A stretch of 64,000 nucleotides of DNA from Rotaria macrura. Its lineage: Eukaryota > Rotifera > Eurotatoria > Philodinida > Philodinidae. The notes beneath the pieces were generated by a model, which saw only the letters and a program-made list of their open reading frames with translations, did not search any database and was not told where the DNA came from. The translations under genes and the position numbers were made by a program. The stretch is taken from assembly GCA_900239685.1 (NCBI GenBank), contig OENT01000206.1, positions 62,001 through 126,000 on the forward strand, written 5' to 3'. Positions 1 to 13,940 of the stretch are shown here, piece by piece; positions within the stretch are counted from its first letter, which is position 1, and the number at the start of each line of letters is the position of its first letter.

Positions 1-2
1 CT

Positions 3-2518
3 TTGAAACAGGATTTCGATGTACAAAAACGAACACTAATCGATGCACAAATGATCAATGATCAATTGAAAGAAACATTAGCTAATTTTGAAAAATTAAT
101 TCAAGTAAATTTACTATTTGAAATCAACAGTGTTTATTCGTTTCTTTTAATTGTGCGTATAATTTCATAGGAATTAGCAATGAATGTTTACACGGATGAA
201 GGACAAAGATATTTGTCTATTTTACCAATGAATTTAAACTATCCAGAAACAAAGGGTCTGTGCGATTTTCTTGCTAATGAATCGATAAACGAAAAATTAA
301 AAAGAATATTCGATGAAAAACGTGAACGTGTTGAACAAATTCTGAACTTAAAATTGGAATTAGATCAAACTCAAGCTCGTTTAAGAACACTAATGGAACA
401 AAAACCTGATTCGATTGATTTTCATCATCAAACAATGAAAATGAGTTGTGATTGTGACCAACAAAGTATTCAGTTGTATTGTTCATGAAATTAAAAATGG
501 AATCAGTCTATTTTCTCTTCATAGAAAACTTAATTAAACAAATAACTGATCTAAATAATCGTCTACAACGTTTAGCAGCCGATAACGGGTCCCTACAACA
601 AGAAGTAACATATTTCAAACGTATTCATAAAATTTATAGGAAAAATTTCCTTTAAATTTTTTATCAACATTAACGAAAGTAGTCGACAATGCACGATTGA
701 GGCATCTCTGTAGTCATGATGATTCAATGACGATGAAAACAGATGGCTATTTTTTGTAGAATACTATCATTGTGGGAAGTAGCTTTTAAAGTGTTATCGA
801 ATTTATTCAAGTTACGCGCGAGAATAGTCGTTCGAATGTGTTGACATATGATCCGTAACTAGCAGCTTGTTATGGTTCAAAATGCAATCGTCGAAACTGA
901 ATCGTTCATTATTTCAGTATTGCCAAGATTCTTCAGAACTCTGAAGTAGATTTTAGACAGTTTTGTTTCATTTTACAAACTAGTTTTGATAACTTACATG
1001 TAAATCCATACCCATGAGCAAGAACAAGAGAGTCATTGTAAATAGTTCCTTCATAAAACGAGTCGATGCATCAAATAGTATCCTTTGAATCAAGAACGAT
1101 TTCTCAACTTAATATCATCTAGATTAATTTTTTCTTCCGTATGCTGAGTTCATCATGTGTTAGAGAAGATAGTAACTCGTTTGTTTTTACTCACTAGCTT
1201 TCGTACAAACATGAACAATGTTCCTTTTTGAATTAGAATATACGGTATGAAGCACAACTTACTCGTTATAAACAACAACTAGATGATGCGGAACGTGTTG
1301 AAGATGAATTGAAACAAGAACGAAGACGATTACAACGAGAGGTAAATTCTACTCCTATTTTTAAAGACAAATAATTAATATTCCAATCATAGAATGATTG
1401 TCATGTTTGTTTATTTGAGAAAAATATGTATTAACAAAAACCAAATATACGATTTATTAATTCTAGTATATATATATATATATACAACTAGACTTCTGTG
1501 AGTTCACAGATTTGTGAACGTGAAGTTACCAGAAGTTAAAATTTTGAATCAAAATTCGACAACTGTGATTCCTAGAATGTTTCTCTAGAATAAAATTGAT
1601 ACACGTGATATTTTATTGCTCTTGGATCCCGAAGTATGAATCGTCACTTGAGCTCATTTTCCAGTACAATCGAGCAGATTCTGTGAATATGAATCAATGA
1701 TAAATCATTTATCGACTACTCTCACTGAAAAAAATTCATATTAATCTATTTCTTATTTCTCAACAATGCGTTAATTTATCCAATCGAAACAGACGTCCAA
1801 TCTCATTTAATATTCAACTGTTTTAAAATGAAGTGCTCATATTCTTGTCAATCTGATTCAGAATAGACGGAGATGGGTTTGCTCTTGAGTTGCTTCCAGC
1901 CTTCAAAACTTTCGTTTCTAGGTTAAATACTAAAAAAACAAAATCGGGCACTCGTCTCTAGATTTTATCGATTTGGGACATCTCAGTGTAAATAAAGCTA
2001 TCTTTTCAATTTTAATCTTCATGTTGCAAACAGAGTTTTTGGGTGAAGGTTTAGTCAAGGTTCAATAGATTAATAAGAGGTAAATAAAACCGAACGAATA
2101 TGCGCGTCGTATCTGTGTAAAAGAGATTGAACAAAGTTCAATTCTATGCAATGAATTCAACAAACGTGAGATCTACGATTACATGGTCTCGAATTTTTCC
2201 GTTGATATGTTTCTAGTACTAGATAGAGTCAATCTACAGGAAAAGTCCTTCTATTTAGTGTGAAGTGTAATATAAGAATGTTTTCTTTTGTAGCTTCGTA
2301 TGATGAGCGATAAATTGGAAGATGAACGTACACGATGTGATGTTTTACAACGAGAAAATGAACGATTACGCACATCACGCCAAAAAGATTTATTCGATAA
2401 TAGTGACGACAAAATTGTCGCATCAAGATCACATTCACCATCATTACCAAGTAATTCCAACGATTTACAATTGAATTTTCCCATAGAAGATTCCATTCAA
2501 ATCTCTTATAATTCTTGA
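3..2518 (+). CDS. Coiled-coil protein, C-terminal part (LRRFIP-like), 5' cut by window edge
   Basis: Five exons join in phase: 3-104, 171-465, 525-604, 1237-1341 and 2294-2518, with GT-AG boundaries and a TGA stop. They give about 268 visible residues; the start lies before the window. Nearly all of the product is predicted coiled coil, with heptad-rich runs of Leu, Glu, Lys and Gln. The segment beginning RYKQQLDDAERVEDELKQER and continuing RRLQREL resembles my recollection of the C-terminal coiled coil of the LRRFIP1/2 family (Flightless-I and TLR/Wnt signalling partners). The last about 40 residues are a Ser/Asn-rich tail. Introns are 66, 59, 632 and 952 bp; the two long ones show no other gene. 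The exon structure is clear, but the family name rests on memory of a low-complexity coiled coil and could be wrong. It converges with the BTB gene, with a 193 bp gap. Confidence 0.6.
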
Positions 2519-2711
2519 ATTTTCGTTCATTAATTACCTTTTTGTGTCTATATTTACTTTATTTCATATGAAAATTTACACACGTATACTCTGTATGTCT
2601 TAGAAAGAGTTGTGAAGATCGAAAATTTATGTAATCTAACGTGAGAATTGTTTTTGAAAAGAAAAAAGAAAAATATCTGAAAGATAAATCGTTTTGGACG
2701 TTTGCTTTAAC

Positions 2712-5700
2712 CTATGAACGATGTTTATGACGATTTGATTGACGATTACCAGAACCATTCAAATTCAGTTTTTGTTCCATCGGTTTCGATGTTGAACTTG
2801 AACGACGATTCGATCTTTCATAAGCAAGACTAAGATGAATGAAAACGAAAAGAATCGAATTTTTCGAACGATCCTCCTCAATCAGTACTGTTTTAAGACA
2901 CATCTATGAATGATAATGCATCATTTGAACACGACTAGATTCTTGTATGTTGTCTGATTTAATTTTTTTTTCCAATTCAGTAATCTTTTAAAAGGAATAC
3001 GCCAAATAATTGAGAATATCATGCATACTATAAGTTAATACACATGGGAAACAACCGAAATTAATCAGGAGCAATATGTGATGAGGTAGATGAACAAGAA
3101 AGTAATGCAGTAGTTTTTGAAGTATTCCTCAACAAAATAGAGGGAGAGAGAGAGATTTTGGCGTATCGGTTAGCATACTGGCTTTTTAGTGATCAACAGA
3201 GGTTCTGGGTGGATCTAGTCGACCTGTCACTGTTCCGATTACTGCGTCTTATGTAACGGATGTTCAATAACAAGTAGTATCGATTCTTGGTGCCTTTTTT
3301 TCTCGTATTTTTTATGTAATAGAAATATTTCTTTAGATGAAGAAAAAAGTGAGAATTGTGAGCATTGCAAAACTGTTGATTTTGTTCTTCTTACACAAGA
3401 TTTGCTCGTTGATTTTCAGGGTTAAAATAAAGACATCTATTGAATCGTTCTACTGCGAGTGTCAAGAAAAGTCGAATTTGACAAGTTTTTCAAAATGAAA
3501 ATCATACTGAAGTTTGAACTTTATCGAGAAATTCCTCGTTAAATTTTGCATCTTTAATTGTGCATTTCAGAATAATAGAAGAGAGATATTTGGGAAGAAA
3601 TAGGTTTGCAGTGAAAAATATAAATAACATTGAAAAACGTTCTTTTCTGGTGGATCTGTGCCGTTGCTATTTTCTAATCTGAAACAACTATAATGATTGT
3701 AATGCTAAATGAAATATGTGTATCGTTTTTATTCAGTATTAAGTTCTATATTTGCAAACATAACAATTAATGTTTCATAGAACAAGTCTGAGTTTCACGA
3801 TGTAGATTAGCAGATGTTGACAGAAGTCAATTCCAAATATTTTTTCTGCTGGAAACGAGCACTGGGAATGTGGAAAAATGTTGTGGAGGCATAGAAGACG
3901 ACATTTTTTCATCCATTCTTGTTAAATATTGTACTTTTAACATCGTCTTTACTGGAAAAAAAACTTATGAAACGGGAGAGCGACAAAATAAAATTGTTCA
4001 AAGACAGAATCAACAGTTTTGGCATGTAACGAAAACTTTCCCATGCATAATAAATTTGAGAAGACAACACCAAGAATCAATCTGTTGTTGACATCTTGAA
4101 TTCATGAACGAGGTAGAAATCATTCGCTATCTCAATAATCCCTAGAAATGTAATGAGACACTCGAGAATGGGAAACAGTGAATAAACTCTCGTGCTCGTT
4201 GACTTAATAATTATACCGAATGAGTTATTGAGTTCGCTCTACTGAAGAAATCACTAGAGGTATTAAATCGTTTAGACGATATTCATACGTTCATTTCTGG
4301 TTGGCAATAGAAACTTTTATAGAGACTTTGTTTTCGTAGCATTCGTTCTCAGTATGTCGAACTTTGGCTAAGGAAAAAAAACATTATGCTCCTGTATTCA
4401 TTGAAAGTGCGATCGAAGATCAAGTTTTGAAAAGTTCAATTTGAAGGTTTGTATGAGAAAAGCTTATGATTACAGTTAAAATTCAGTAACCAGGTTGAAG
4501 CCTTTATATTCTCGAAATTCAAAGGCTTGTGAAACGTGGAATAGTTGCGAATTCTATGCGTAATTAATCTTATTCATGACTAAACTAAGCTATTCGATAA
4601 CTTATCAATAAACATTGTTGAAATCACAGATCGATCTGATGTTTTTGCGCACCGATGTGTGAGTAGATGCAACAATCAATGTAAAACTGAGATCATTCGT
4701 TGAATTATCTCGGAGCTTTTGTAACATGTCTTGCATTTGTAGTGACACAATTATGATGAACAGACAATGTGTCTCGAATACTCACGTCATTTGTTCTTTA
4801 ATCAATGATGTTAATTTCGAGTTTTCAGCTAATTCATGACTTGCAGTTAACCATTCGCGTTGCTGTTCATAATCTAATTTATTCCATCGAATTCTTTTGA
4901 ATAAATGCATAATAACTTGACTATTATCAACATGATTCGATGTAATCCAATTTAAGATTCGACTTAAAACAATTGTTTCATCGCGATTTTGTATTGTTTC
5001 ATCGGCTAATATAGTCGAAATAGTTGTGTAAGGTAGCTGAAGAAAATTTTTCATATTAATACATTGATTAAAATTCTTCGATAAGTAATAATGAGATTCA
5101 TAAAACGACTTTTTCATGGCGAATCGTCTGGATAATTCAAGTACACGAAATATATGTCGTTTTTCAAATTTCGATAAAAATTCTTCGCATATTTCAAAAA
5201 TTTTTCCAATATCAAGTTCTTTCGCACAATTTAAAATGTCGTTTATATTTCGATACGTCAATGTTAATTCACCTGAAAATAAGTATAAAATACATCAACA
5301 TTATCTTCTGACAAAACTAGCAATACCTGTGTACAAAAAATTCAAGACAAGTTGAAGACCTTTGTGTGATGTATGTCGAAGATGAGTACGTGTAACGAAA
5401 TCAGTACGACGTTCACGAAAAAATGCACTGTATGAAGAAAAATAGAATCCATCGTTAGTTCTATGAATTTCTTCTACCGATATTTTGGACTAAATGCCGC
5501 TAAAATAGATACGAGATTTAGATTAATAAAAGATCAGAATAAATCTTTCATTTATGTCAGACCACGTTTCCCTTCAAGAATGGATCTGTGATAAATTACA
5601 GCAAGAATTTATACCATTCGAAATTTTTAAACTATGTTGTCTATAGATTTCATTAGACAGGATTGAAAGTTCAGAGTTATACAACAATGTTTTCGTAAGC

Positions 5701-7565
5701 TATTCAATAAACATGTGTCGATCATCGTTCATTTATTCATTTAATGATTTCATGGATCATTAAAAAGGACTGAAACGTTACAATATTTTATTATGTTACA
5801 TATTTCTACACGTGATGTTGATTTAGAGAGTGCGATTGCATTTTGAATGTCTTTCTCTATCTATTTGTAGATTTACAGTGGACGTGAGTACTTAATGGAG
5901 ATTTCTGCAGTGTAAGCAGTTATGAAGCAACCTAACTCATACAAGATTAGTCTTATTATCTGTTAATAACAACGAAATATGTGCCGAAATCTATAATCAC
6001 ACTCGACTTCCCACCCTAAATCAGGCATCTGACCTCTAGACTTGAAATCTGCAGTTACATCCTAAACGCAGTATTCTTAGGTCATACCTTAAGAAGTCAA
6101 TGTCATTTATAGCAGTACCTACCATAATGAAATATAGATATATTTTGTTCTGTGACGATCAACCATGTGTTGCGACACAATATTTCAATGAAGCAAAATA
6201 TTGAGGGTAAACAAAATCAACGAGAATGGTTCGTCCAGAGATCAAAAGAATGTTAGCATATGAACAATTTGATGTATGTTTTCGCTAGATTTGAATGTTA
6301 TTAGAATTCATCCAACAATCTATGTGTAACCTTTGAATGAGTTGAAAGTTTCTAGAGAAAAGTTTTGCTCTATTTATATGTAGGTTGACTCATTTTGATT
6401 GAGAAGAATGAAGAAATCTTTGTCAGATCTAAAACAATCATTTAGAGAAAATTGCTAACATCGCATGGTTTGTGTTTCGAATTAAATTACTTAAAGTTTC
6501 AATTTTGAATTTCGATTCATAAATCAGCTTATAAAATTAAAACTACGCTAAAAAAAATCTATCGTTGTTATTCTTCTATGAGCTAATGTGACTTGTTGAA
6601 AAATTCATTTCTTCATTAATGTTCTAGTCTTATCGTGAGCGTAACAACTAACCAAGTCCCTACGAATCTGATTATATCAAAGCTAGATAATTTTCATATA
6701 CCGAAATTCCGAACGAATCGTAGATTCCCTCGTTAGATCTCAACAAGTAACTTCATCTTAGAAAAATAAGATAGTTAACTATGATTATCGTTAAACCGAA
6801 TCTAATCGAAATGCACATTGTTCCTGGAATATGTGATTCGACTGCAACGATTAATTTTGTGATTGATTGTGCTTTTGCTCAATAAGTAGTACTATATGAA
6901 AAGACGCAAGCATCGTTTCATTACTCTTAAATGTTCTACTAGACGTTATTGTCAATTGTTGATGAGATATGAAATGTGTAATTAAGATCCGTAAATACTC
7001 ACGAGAATAAAAGACATCATTTGAATGCAAATGATGAAGAATGTATTTTAAATTTAATTTTTGTTCTAGGCAGAAACTGTCAAATGATTATCAGAAAAGA
7101 TGCTGATGTTCATTTGTAAGTTTTCTTATGAAGAGATGTGTGGTCTTGACGTAAACTCTCACCTAGAACAATTCGATGTGCTAAGTATTCACTTCCGTCG
7201 ACAACCAGCATTAAATCACAAAAACGTGATTCTTTCCACATTTGTGCTAGAATTTTTCTTGCTTCTATTTCATTACTGGAATGAAGAAATCGTTGAATAA
7301 TCTCTCGATCATGTGTGTCTCGATCGGACATGGCTATGGACTCGTTCTTGACAGCTGTGGATTTACTTTGTTCAATTAGAAATTCATTTAGTTTTAGTGT
7401 AAGAGGATTATTAGTTTGTGAAGTACGTTGCGATGACGATGATGATGGATTATTTGTTGATGTTTCATTTGTATTTGATGATTTCGATGTTCGAAGATCT
7501 AAAATTGATAAACGAACACGAAATGGACGCACAAGCATCAATGGTAATGAGCGTCGAGAAGACAT
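2712..7565 (-). CDS. BTB-BACK domain protein lacking Kelch repeats
   Basis: Four exons on the minus strand join in phase: 7565-7163, 5473-5327, 5272-4786 and 2829-2712, giving 384 residues. Residues 1-95 are a Ser/Asn/Thr-rich extension. A BTB/POZ domain follows (ESRFCDLMLVVDGSEYLAHR, later AFFRERRTDF and NFLYTGELTL). A BACK domain runs from about residue 205 to 340 (ILNCAKELDI ... ILNWITSNH). In KLHL proteins BTB-BACK precedes Kelch repeats and the protein serves as a Cullin-3 substrate adaptor. Here the chain ends in a short basic Ser/Arg/Asn-rich tail and I see no Kelch repeat. The last exon is about 1.96 kb away but its acceptor phase fits the strong GTGAGT donor at 4785. If that join is wrong, translation stops at 4782. 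The BTB-BACK call is firm; the tail is inferred. Confidence 0.75.
3158..3230 (+). repeat. tRNA-like sequence (decayed tRNA or tRNA-derived SINE head)
   Basis: The stretch has an A-box-like block (CGGTTAGCATACTGG) and, about 35 bp later, a B-box-like block (GAGGTTCTGGGTGGATC) in tRNA-like spacing. The B box is degenerate and I cannot fold a full acceptor stem, so this is not an intact tRNA. It lies inside the last intron of the BTB gene, after a short GA-rich run at 3141-3154. Confidence 0.3.
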
Positions 7566-10500
7566 TGTTGAATTAAACCATGGAAAAATACATTATCGGT
7601 TGAAAAAATAATTGTTTCGATACAAAATAATAAAGCTAAAAATTTTTTGTTTGAGAAAGAAATAAAAACATGAAGAAATTCATGCGCCAGACAAATTTAG
7701 TTTTATTTAAATAATTTAATCAAGCGTGTAGAGTTTTTTCGATACAACTATCTTACCAACAATAAAAATGAATGTTTTGACATCATCTATTATTCAATAT
7801 ATACACACATCTAATTGAAAATCGTCGACATTAGATGGATCGATGATTTCTTTTAAGGTGAAAAAATCCTAGAAATATATATGCAATGGTTCTCTAGCGA
7901 GAGAAACACTTCATTCGTAGGCAATAGTGCGCGTTCAAGAAGCAAAATCAAATTTTGTCAAGAAGAAGTGAATAGTGTATAGTTTTAATCGTTTCACTGA
8001 GGAAATTTATGGTTAGATCTAATTTACAAAAAGTATCTGATCAATTATTGTTTTATCAAGCAAGCATTGAAATCAAAGCTAGACTATTCTGCACTTCATC
8101 GTATACCAGAGTATACACACTTGACATTGTTGAACGATCGTCTATTGCGAGTCGCATTCAATGTCACACACAGGAGAGAGAGTAGATATTGAAGTGAAGT
8201 TCTTCCTGATCAACTTTTCTAGACATACATCTATTCATCACTGGATGCTAAATTCTTTTTATCGAGCTTCTCAGCTGCCACCATACTGAAATGAGATGCT
8301 TGAAAATTGTAGCTTATCAGTCAGGAAGCGCATCTTAGTGTTGCATCAAAGAAAGTGAGGATAGAAAGCGTCTCCGTCCTCCCATAAACGAGAAAAATTA
8401 CCTAATTATAAATAAAACTTCAACTCTCTGATAGACACAGTCTAAAGATACTGGCGAACTGCCCCCGATTCCTCATCCAGTGATGATTTTCTGCATACAC
8501 TACTATTCATCATCGTCTACACTGAAATTCTTATTTTATCAATGTAATCTATCTGACCATTGGCAATCATATTTGATGATAAATATCGAAGGCCCATCTT
8601 CTTCTCGTTGGATATATTTGCTTTCGGAATAGCACCTTGAAATTATAGGTAGTTTATTGCTTGTGTGCCTGAGAACAACATGTATCTAACGACTAGGAAA
8701 AATCAAACATTATTTCTATAGAGACATAGGATTTCTTCATTAATTTTAGCATCGATTTTCTAACGGAATCACATTGTCGATCTGTTTTCTACAACATCAT
8801 TCGATGTTTCACTTAATATTGTAACAATCAAATCAGATTCTTCAAAAAACAATAGTAAGCGAAAAGATTCTGCACAGTCGAACCTTTAAAAATTACGAGA
8901 AATTGAACTTTTACATGTGTTTTAATGTGAATAATTGAGTTCTTTTGAAGCTACGTATTGTAATCCACACTATTGATATTATGATTTTCAAACAGTTTCA
9001 ATGCGTTACAATAATGAATGTGGAATGTAAAAGAAACAGTCCTAGTCACATTTTTTTGTCGTTTTTCATTTTTACAGTAGCTGATTAGCTTTAAAAGTTA
9101 ACTGAATTTAAAAATCAATTCACATTCATTTAAAACTCGAATCAATTTCATTACTTTTCTTATTTACAAGTAAATGTGTTCTGTGATCGATTCAAATAAT
9201 TAGTATTCCATTCATAGAATAACGACTTTTTTATTCCTTTGAATTTCGATAACTATCATTCAGAAATAAATACTAGATTGTTAGTGCTTCAATAAATGAA
9301 TGATAAGTACATTGGTGCGCATCATCAGTTAGCTGTCATCGGAGTCAATTCTTGATCGAAGCATATCTCTTCTAGTTTTTGTTTCTTTATCGACAATCAG
9401 AGGAAGCAAAAGCACATTTAGTATTGTAGGAATTTGTATAGGATAGTCAATGCTTTACTAGTTGATATTTGTTCCTTACAGACTAGAACAACGACTTAGT
9501 CTTTACTTTTTTTTGAAAAAATTAAAGAAATGTGACTGATTTCATTTTATCCGTTGCAATTCAATAGTTCTTTTTTAATCTTACATCAGAAATCGATATT
9601 GGTTCAGCACAACTATCGATTTATGATGCTGACTCAACATATCAGCGGTAAATTTCAAGTATTGTCATTCAAATTGCGACTAAAACTTGATTAGAGATAA
9701 AATCTTAGTACCCAACACAACCGGGGAACAGCAGATTTTTTTGATTTAGAATCCAAGAAATCACTGATTCGATTAAAATGATGAAATTTTGTATCCTTGT
9801 TGTTCAAAATATCAATTTAGAAAACGACAGCTTCAATCAGACTTTCTTGATTTTTCCAATTCAAAGTCAATTGATTTAAATCAAAAACATCAGAAAAATC
9901 ACAGAAAGCAACTGTTTCCTGGTTGACTCAATCCAATTATGGGTTTTCTAATTTATCGGGTTTTCGCAGATAATTAGTAAGACACTCAATTTATGCTATT
10001 TCTCTTTAGTTAATTTTTTTCATCCGATCAATATATACATATATAGTTTACTTTACTTTAACCGGTAATGTAAATATATACTTTACTACTTTAATTATTA
10101 AAGTGATGCAAGTATACTTAGCTGTACGCAAAAAGTAAAGTTAATTATTTTTCTATTCTTGCTAACGTGAAAATAAAGTGCCACCGATGACAGTCGACGT
10201 TATTTGTAACTTTGTAGTCTTATTTTTTATGATAACATATTATTTTTGTAATTGGTTACTAGAAAATAATGTGAAAAAAAGATAAGTTGATTTACGATCT
10301 ACAGGAAAATTTTGTCTTGAAAACTGATCGACCTAAAGATATAATATGGTCGAGTTTCAGATATTGAGCTACTCGTTTCAGTCCCGTTAGATGGTTTTTT
10401 CGGTCTCACACGTCTCCGTCTGTGAAATGTCGATTTATTTTCAGTTATATTTTCATGGACGTTGCACATCTTACAGTTCTTTTACCGGTTGAAAACTAAA

Positions 10501-11651
10501 TTCCTTATCCTTTTTCGTCATTGCTAAATCTACAATGTAGCATACAATGTGAAATAACGAATGTTATTAAATAGCCATGTTTCAAGGTTCATTCATTCTG
10601 AAGTAAATTATATCTCAGTCAATATCCGATAAAGTGTTGAGTAAATTTTTCTATGCAGCGTAAGTCTTGATTAAAGTAAAAGATAATACTAAGAAATGAT
10701 TTTTTTCTGTTTTCGGTTTTCACATCAATATTAGCCAACAGTTAGTATTCACATTTATTCATTCTAATATATATATATTTGTTACGGTTTCGGTTGCAAA
10801 TTTTTGTTTAGTAGATCAACAAGGCATAATTTTTCTCTCTTGTCACCATCACCTGTAAATAGTGAACTAAAATTATTGTCAATTGATTTTCTTGCATTAC
10901 GGCTACTAAAAATAAACGTTCGCATAAGTATCGAACACAAAATTCAAAACTTTTTCCTTTATTGAAAAATTTGATGAATAAATATTCGAATAAACTGTAG
11001 AGCAACATTTCTCGACTTAGCTTTAATTGAGATTGAAAGGAACAATAAGATATTCGTCTTAAGTAAGATCAAATTTTGTATTCTGTTCAAGATGTCTACG
11101 ATTTCATCACTATTCAAAGGAAAGTAGATGTCAGGCATTATAATTAGGGCCTATGCATTTCAAAAATACTATATCCACTGGTTCTTTTGAACCGTTTAGA
11201 TTGTATTAATTTAAGAGAAAGTTCGTTATATCCATGTAAAAACATCATTTCATAAATATGCGGAAGAAAAAAATCAGTGTAAACTTGTTTCAGATAGATG
11301 TTTTTTATTCTTTGTCGTTATTCCTTTGTCGATCACAGAACTAATCAATGCAATAAAATAAAATTAAACAGCAACCTATTTCAAGCATTTTAATGAACGT
11401 TATTTGTAAATAATGGGTCTCTATGCATTTTCTATGATGTAATACAGTAAAATGCATGAAATAAACTGTATGTACTGTAATATTATTCAATCGATTATTT
11501 CCACGGTCGGCTATATTGGTCTAGACTATTTTTATTTCTATGTGTTTCCATTTCGATAGTTAAACGCTTCAATGGTGTCATTTCCTTTCAATAGTCTACC
11601 AATTATCAATAAAAGTCGTATTTATTAAAGAGCACAGGCAAGATTTCCAGC
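7566..11651. other. Gene-poor AT-rich spacer
   Basis: No exon chain, RNA gene or long ORF is convincing here. ORFs are short, Met-poor in context and lack splice support. The only structured element I see is the small inverted-repeat candidate at 9718-9925. Confidence 0.5.
9718..9925. repeat. Small MITE-like inverted-repeat element (candidate)
   Basis: The left end reads CAACCGGGGAACAGCAG and the right end, on the other strand, CAACCAGGAAACAGTTGC. Both are followed by T-rich GATTTTT blocks. The interior repeats variants of GATTTTT and AAATCA and has no ORF. No clear target-site duplication is visible. It may be a short non-autonomous DNA transposon. Confidence 0.35.
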
Positions 11652-13158
11652 AGAGATCCACGAGTCAATCAGAAAAGCAACTCCTCGTCGCCTCGTCATG
11701 CTGACGAGTTGCTCATTGCTACTTCGCCTCGCCTTCTCAGACTCCGACTCGTTACCACCTCGCCTCGCCTAGAGTTTATGAGAAAATAGTTTGTTTTTCA
11801 ACCCCCCCCCCCCCCCCCACCCCTCCATAACAATCACCATCTGTTTATTTTATACATTTATATAAGTTAATATAACAAAAATATTAATGACAATCAAATA
11901 AATAAAGATCATTCATTATTTTACGGAGCGTGTAAAGAATCCTCTGAGAACTACATCAGTGCAATAGTTGGACTAGATTCAATAACTAAATATAAGTGTA
12001 TCCAGAGTGGGCTGAAAGTCATCTGAGAAAAAGAAGACTGCATGGCTGCAAAGGATTATGATCAGATGAACTAATTGCTTTTCCTGATAGAAGAGAATAG
12101 TTGAAAATTTTTATTCATCAATAAAAGGTTTAATATCGTCACTTAGAATTATTATCTCTTATTTAAAACAGAAAAGTGCATATTTCCATGCGAAAGATAA
12201 ACTATAAATTCGGAGTTTCTATAATCTGATGCGAACTCCTCTATTCTTAGATTTTCGAAATTATGTAATACGTTATTCGACTTCTTGAGTTTTCTCTATT
12301 CTATCTAACTTCACAAAATTCTCTCAAATCTTTTTACACTGACAAGATCTGAAAACACCAGTGACGTTAGTTAAATTTTGATAAAGTACTCCTCTGGACA
12401 GTGAACAAATTAGCAACGCTATTCGAGAATTTACTGAAGAATCATATTTTTGGAGGTCTTTTTTGCTGATCACTTTGGTTAACAGATGTTCCATGTTATT
12501 CAAGAAAAGGTGTTACCCGAGTAAAAATACTGGAGAACGGCAAATAGTGTTGGTCAAAGCAAACGACGTTTTCTAGTACTTCGACTCTAATACTATCAGT
12601 TCTTGATGAATATAGAACAATTTTTTAACCAAAATGATCAGTACAACAATCTCTAAAAAATGGAATTCGTGAATAAAATCTAAGATACTTTTCTATATTT
12701 TGTGGTTGATGACTGATAGAAGTGTGTTGGAAAAGGTCAAACTCCATGCTCAAGTAGATGATGCTGGACTTGAAGTGTGCTAATAAGCTGCTAACACTTG
12801 AATAGAAACTTGCAAGTATCTTCTACCATCATGAAAAACATCATATCATTTGCTCATCGCTCTGTACAGATATACAGTTTTCTTTTTTAAGCTCACTGTT
12901 GAGACACCCTACACACGAATTTATTGTCCCGATTTCATAAACTTTACTACAAATGGAAACGCTGAGAAAGAACTGCAAAAAATCGAAAGATATCCTTAAA
13001 GATTTACCGTTTATTCATCAAAAATAACATTCTAAGTATAGGCGAGTCGACTCGGCCAGTTACAAAGTCAACTCGTGCTCGTCGCAGTGCAGAAAATGCT
13101 CACTCGCCTCGCCTCGCACCGCCACGAGGCGAGTGAACTCGACGGGTTTTGGATCTCT
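11652..13158. repeat. Element A: paired CTCGCC/GGCGAG islands with 9-bp terminal inverted repeats
   Basis: AGAGATCCA at 11652-11660 is matched in inverse at 13150-13158. Just inside each end is a GC-rich island (11662-11772 and 13040-13145) made of many copies of CTCGCC, GACGAG and CGAGTC in an otherwise AT-rich region. The interior has a run of about 17 C at 11802-11818 and long stretches without an intact ORF. The layout suggests a non-autonomous DNA transposon of about 1.5 kb. No target-site duplication was found. Confidence 0.5.
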
Positions 13159-13593
13159 AGTTTCTCTTTAGTTTTGATGGATTTTCATCGAAAACTTCTG
13201 GAATCGTCGCCTGTCCCTGATGTTAGGGGTTACCGGAAGCTCGCTAATAAGACTTTCGCAATTTGGACTTTCATCATTGACAAAAGTCCATTGATCTTTC
13301 GCCAATGTATCTCCCTGACATTCGCCAATAGGCGAGTGTCCATTGATCTTTCACCAGTTTACTGTCCTCACATTAGCCAATTGGCGAATTTCCATCGGAC
13401 TTGAGCCGGTAAATCCTTCAGATACTTGCCGATTGAAAAATGACAGTGTTATTGATCAGAGAGATCAGTAACAAATACATGCTAAGAAAATTGTTGGAAA
13501 TGACATGAGCAGAGTTTTCATTTGTAGTTTTAGATTTATTCGAAATAAGTCTAATATCATTTGTGTGTTAACAAGTATGAAGTATAACACAAT

Positions 13594-13674
13594 GAGAGCG
13601 TGTGTGGGTCTGAGTGTAGATTGGTGTGAGTGTGGGTTAGGATTAGAAGAAGAAAACCCATATCCGCACCCTCT
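13594..13674. repeat. GT-rich hairpin-like island, copy 1
   Basis: A GT-rich stretch with GTGTGTGGGT, GTGTGAGTGTGGG and, after a GAAGAAGAA spacer, the opposite-strand-rich CCCATATCCGCACCC. It resembles the inverse of the island at 49853-49912. The TGTGGG words recall the reported bdelloid telomere unit, but they are not a tandem array. Confidence 0.35.
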
Positions 13675-13940
13675 TTTGCTTACCTTGTTTGTGATCCGGT
13701 TAGTCGAGGTAACAAAGGAAAAAAGAGAAAAAAGTTATATCAGCATCAAACTCATCTGATTCAACACGTAGTGAATCAACAACTAGTGAATAAATGATTA
13801 TGCAATTTTTTATAACCGAATGATTCACAGTACATTTATATAATACTAAGTGTGATTTCCACATATTATGCAGAATATGATTGTCTCACTTGAACGGATA
13901 AAAATCTATTCGACTCTCAACAGTATACGTACTGGATCAG

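Noticed and set aside
3158-3230. Intact tRNA gene
   Set aside because: A- and B-box-like blocks exist, but no acceptor stem or clean TPsiC arm can be drawn.
3870-4091. 73-codon plus-strand ORF inside the last intron of the BTB gene
   Set aside because: Low-complexity, no splice sites or domain; likely chance.
11802-11818. Poly-C run as a possible functional G-quadruplex or sequencing artefact
   Set aside because: It may form a structure, but a single homopolymer gives no further evidence and its exact length is unreliable.
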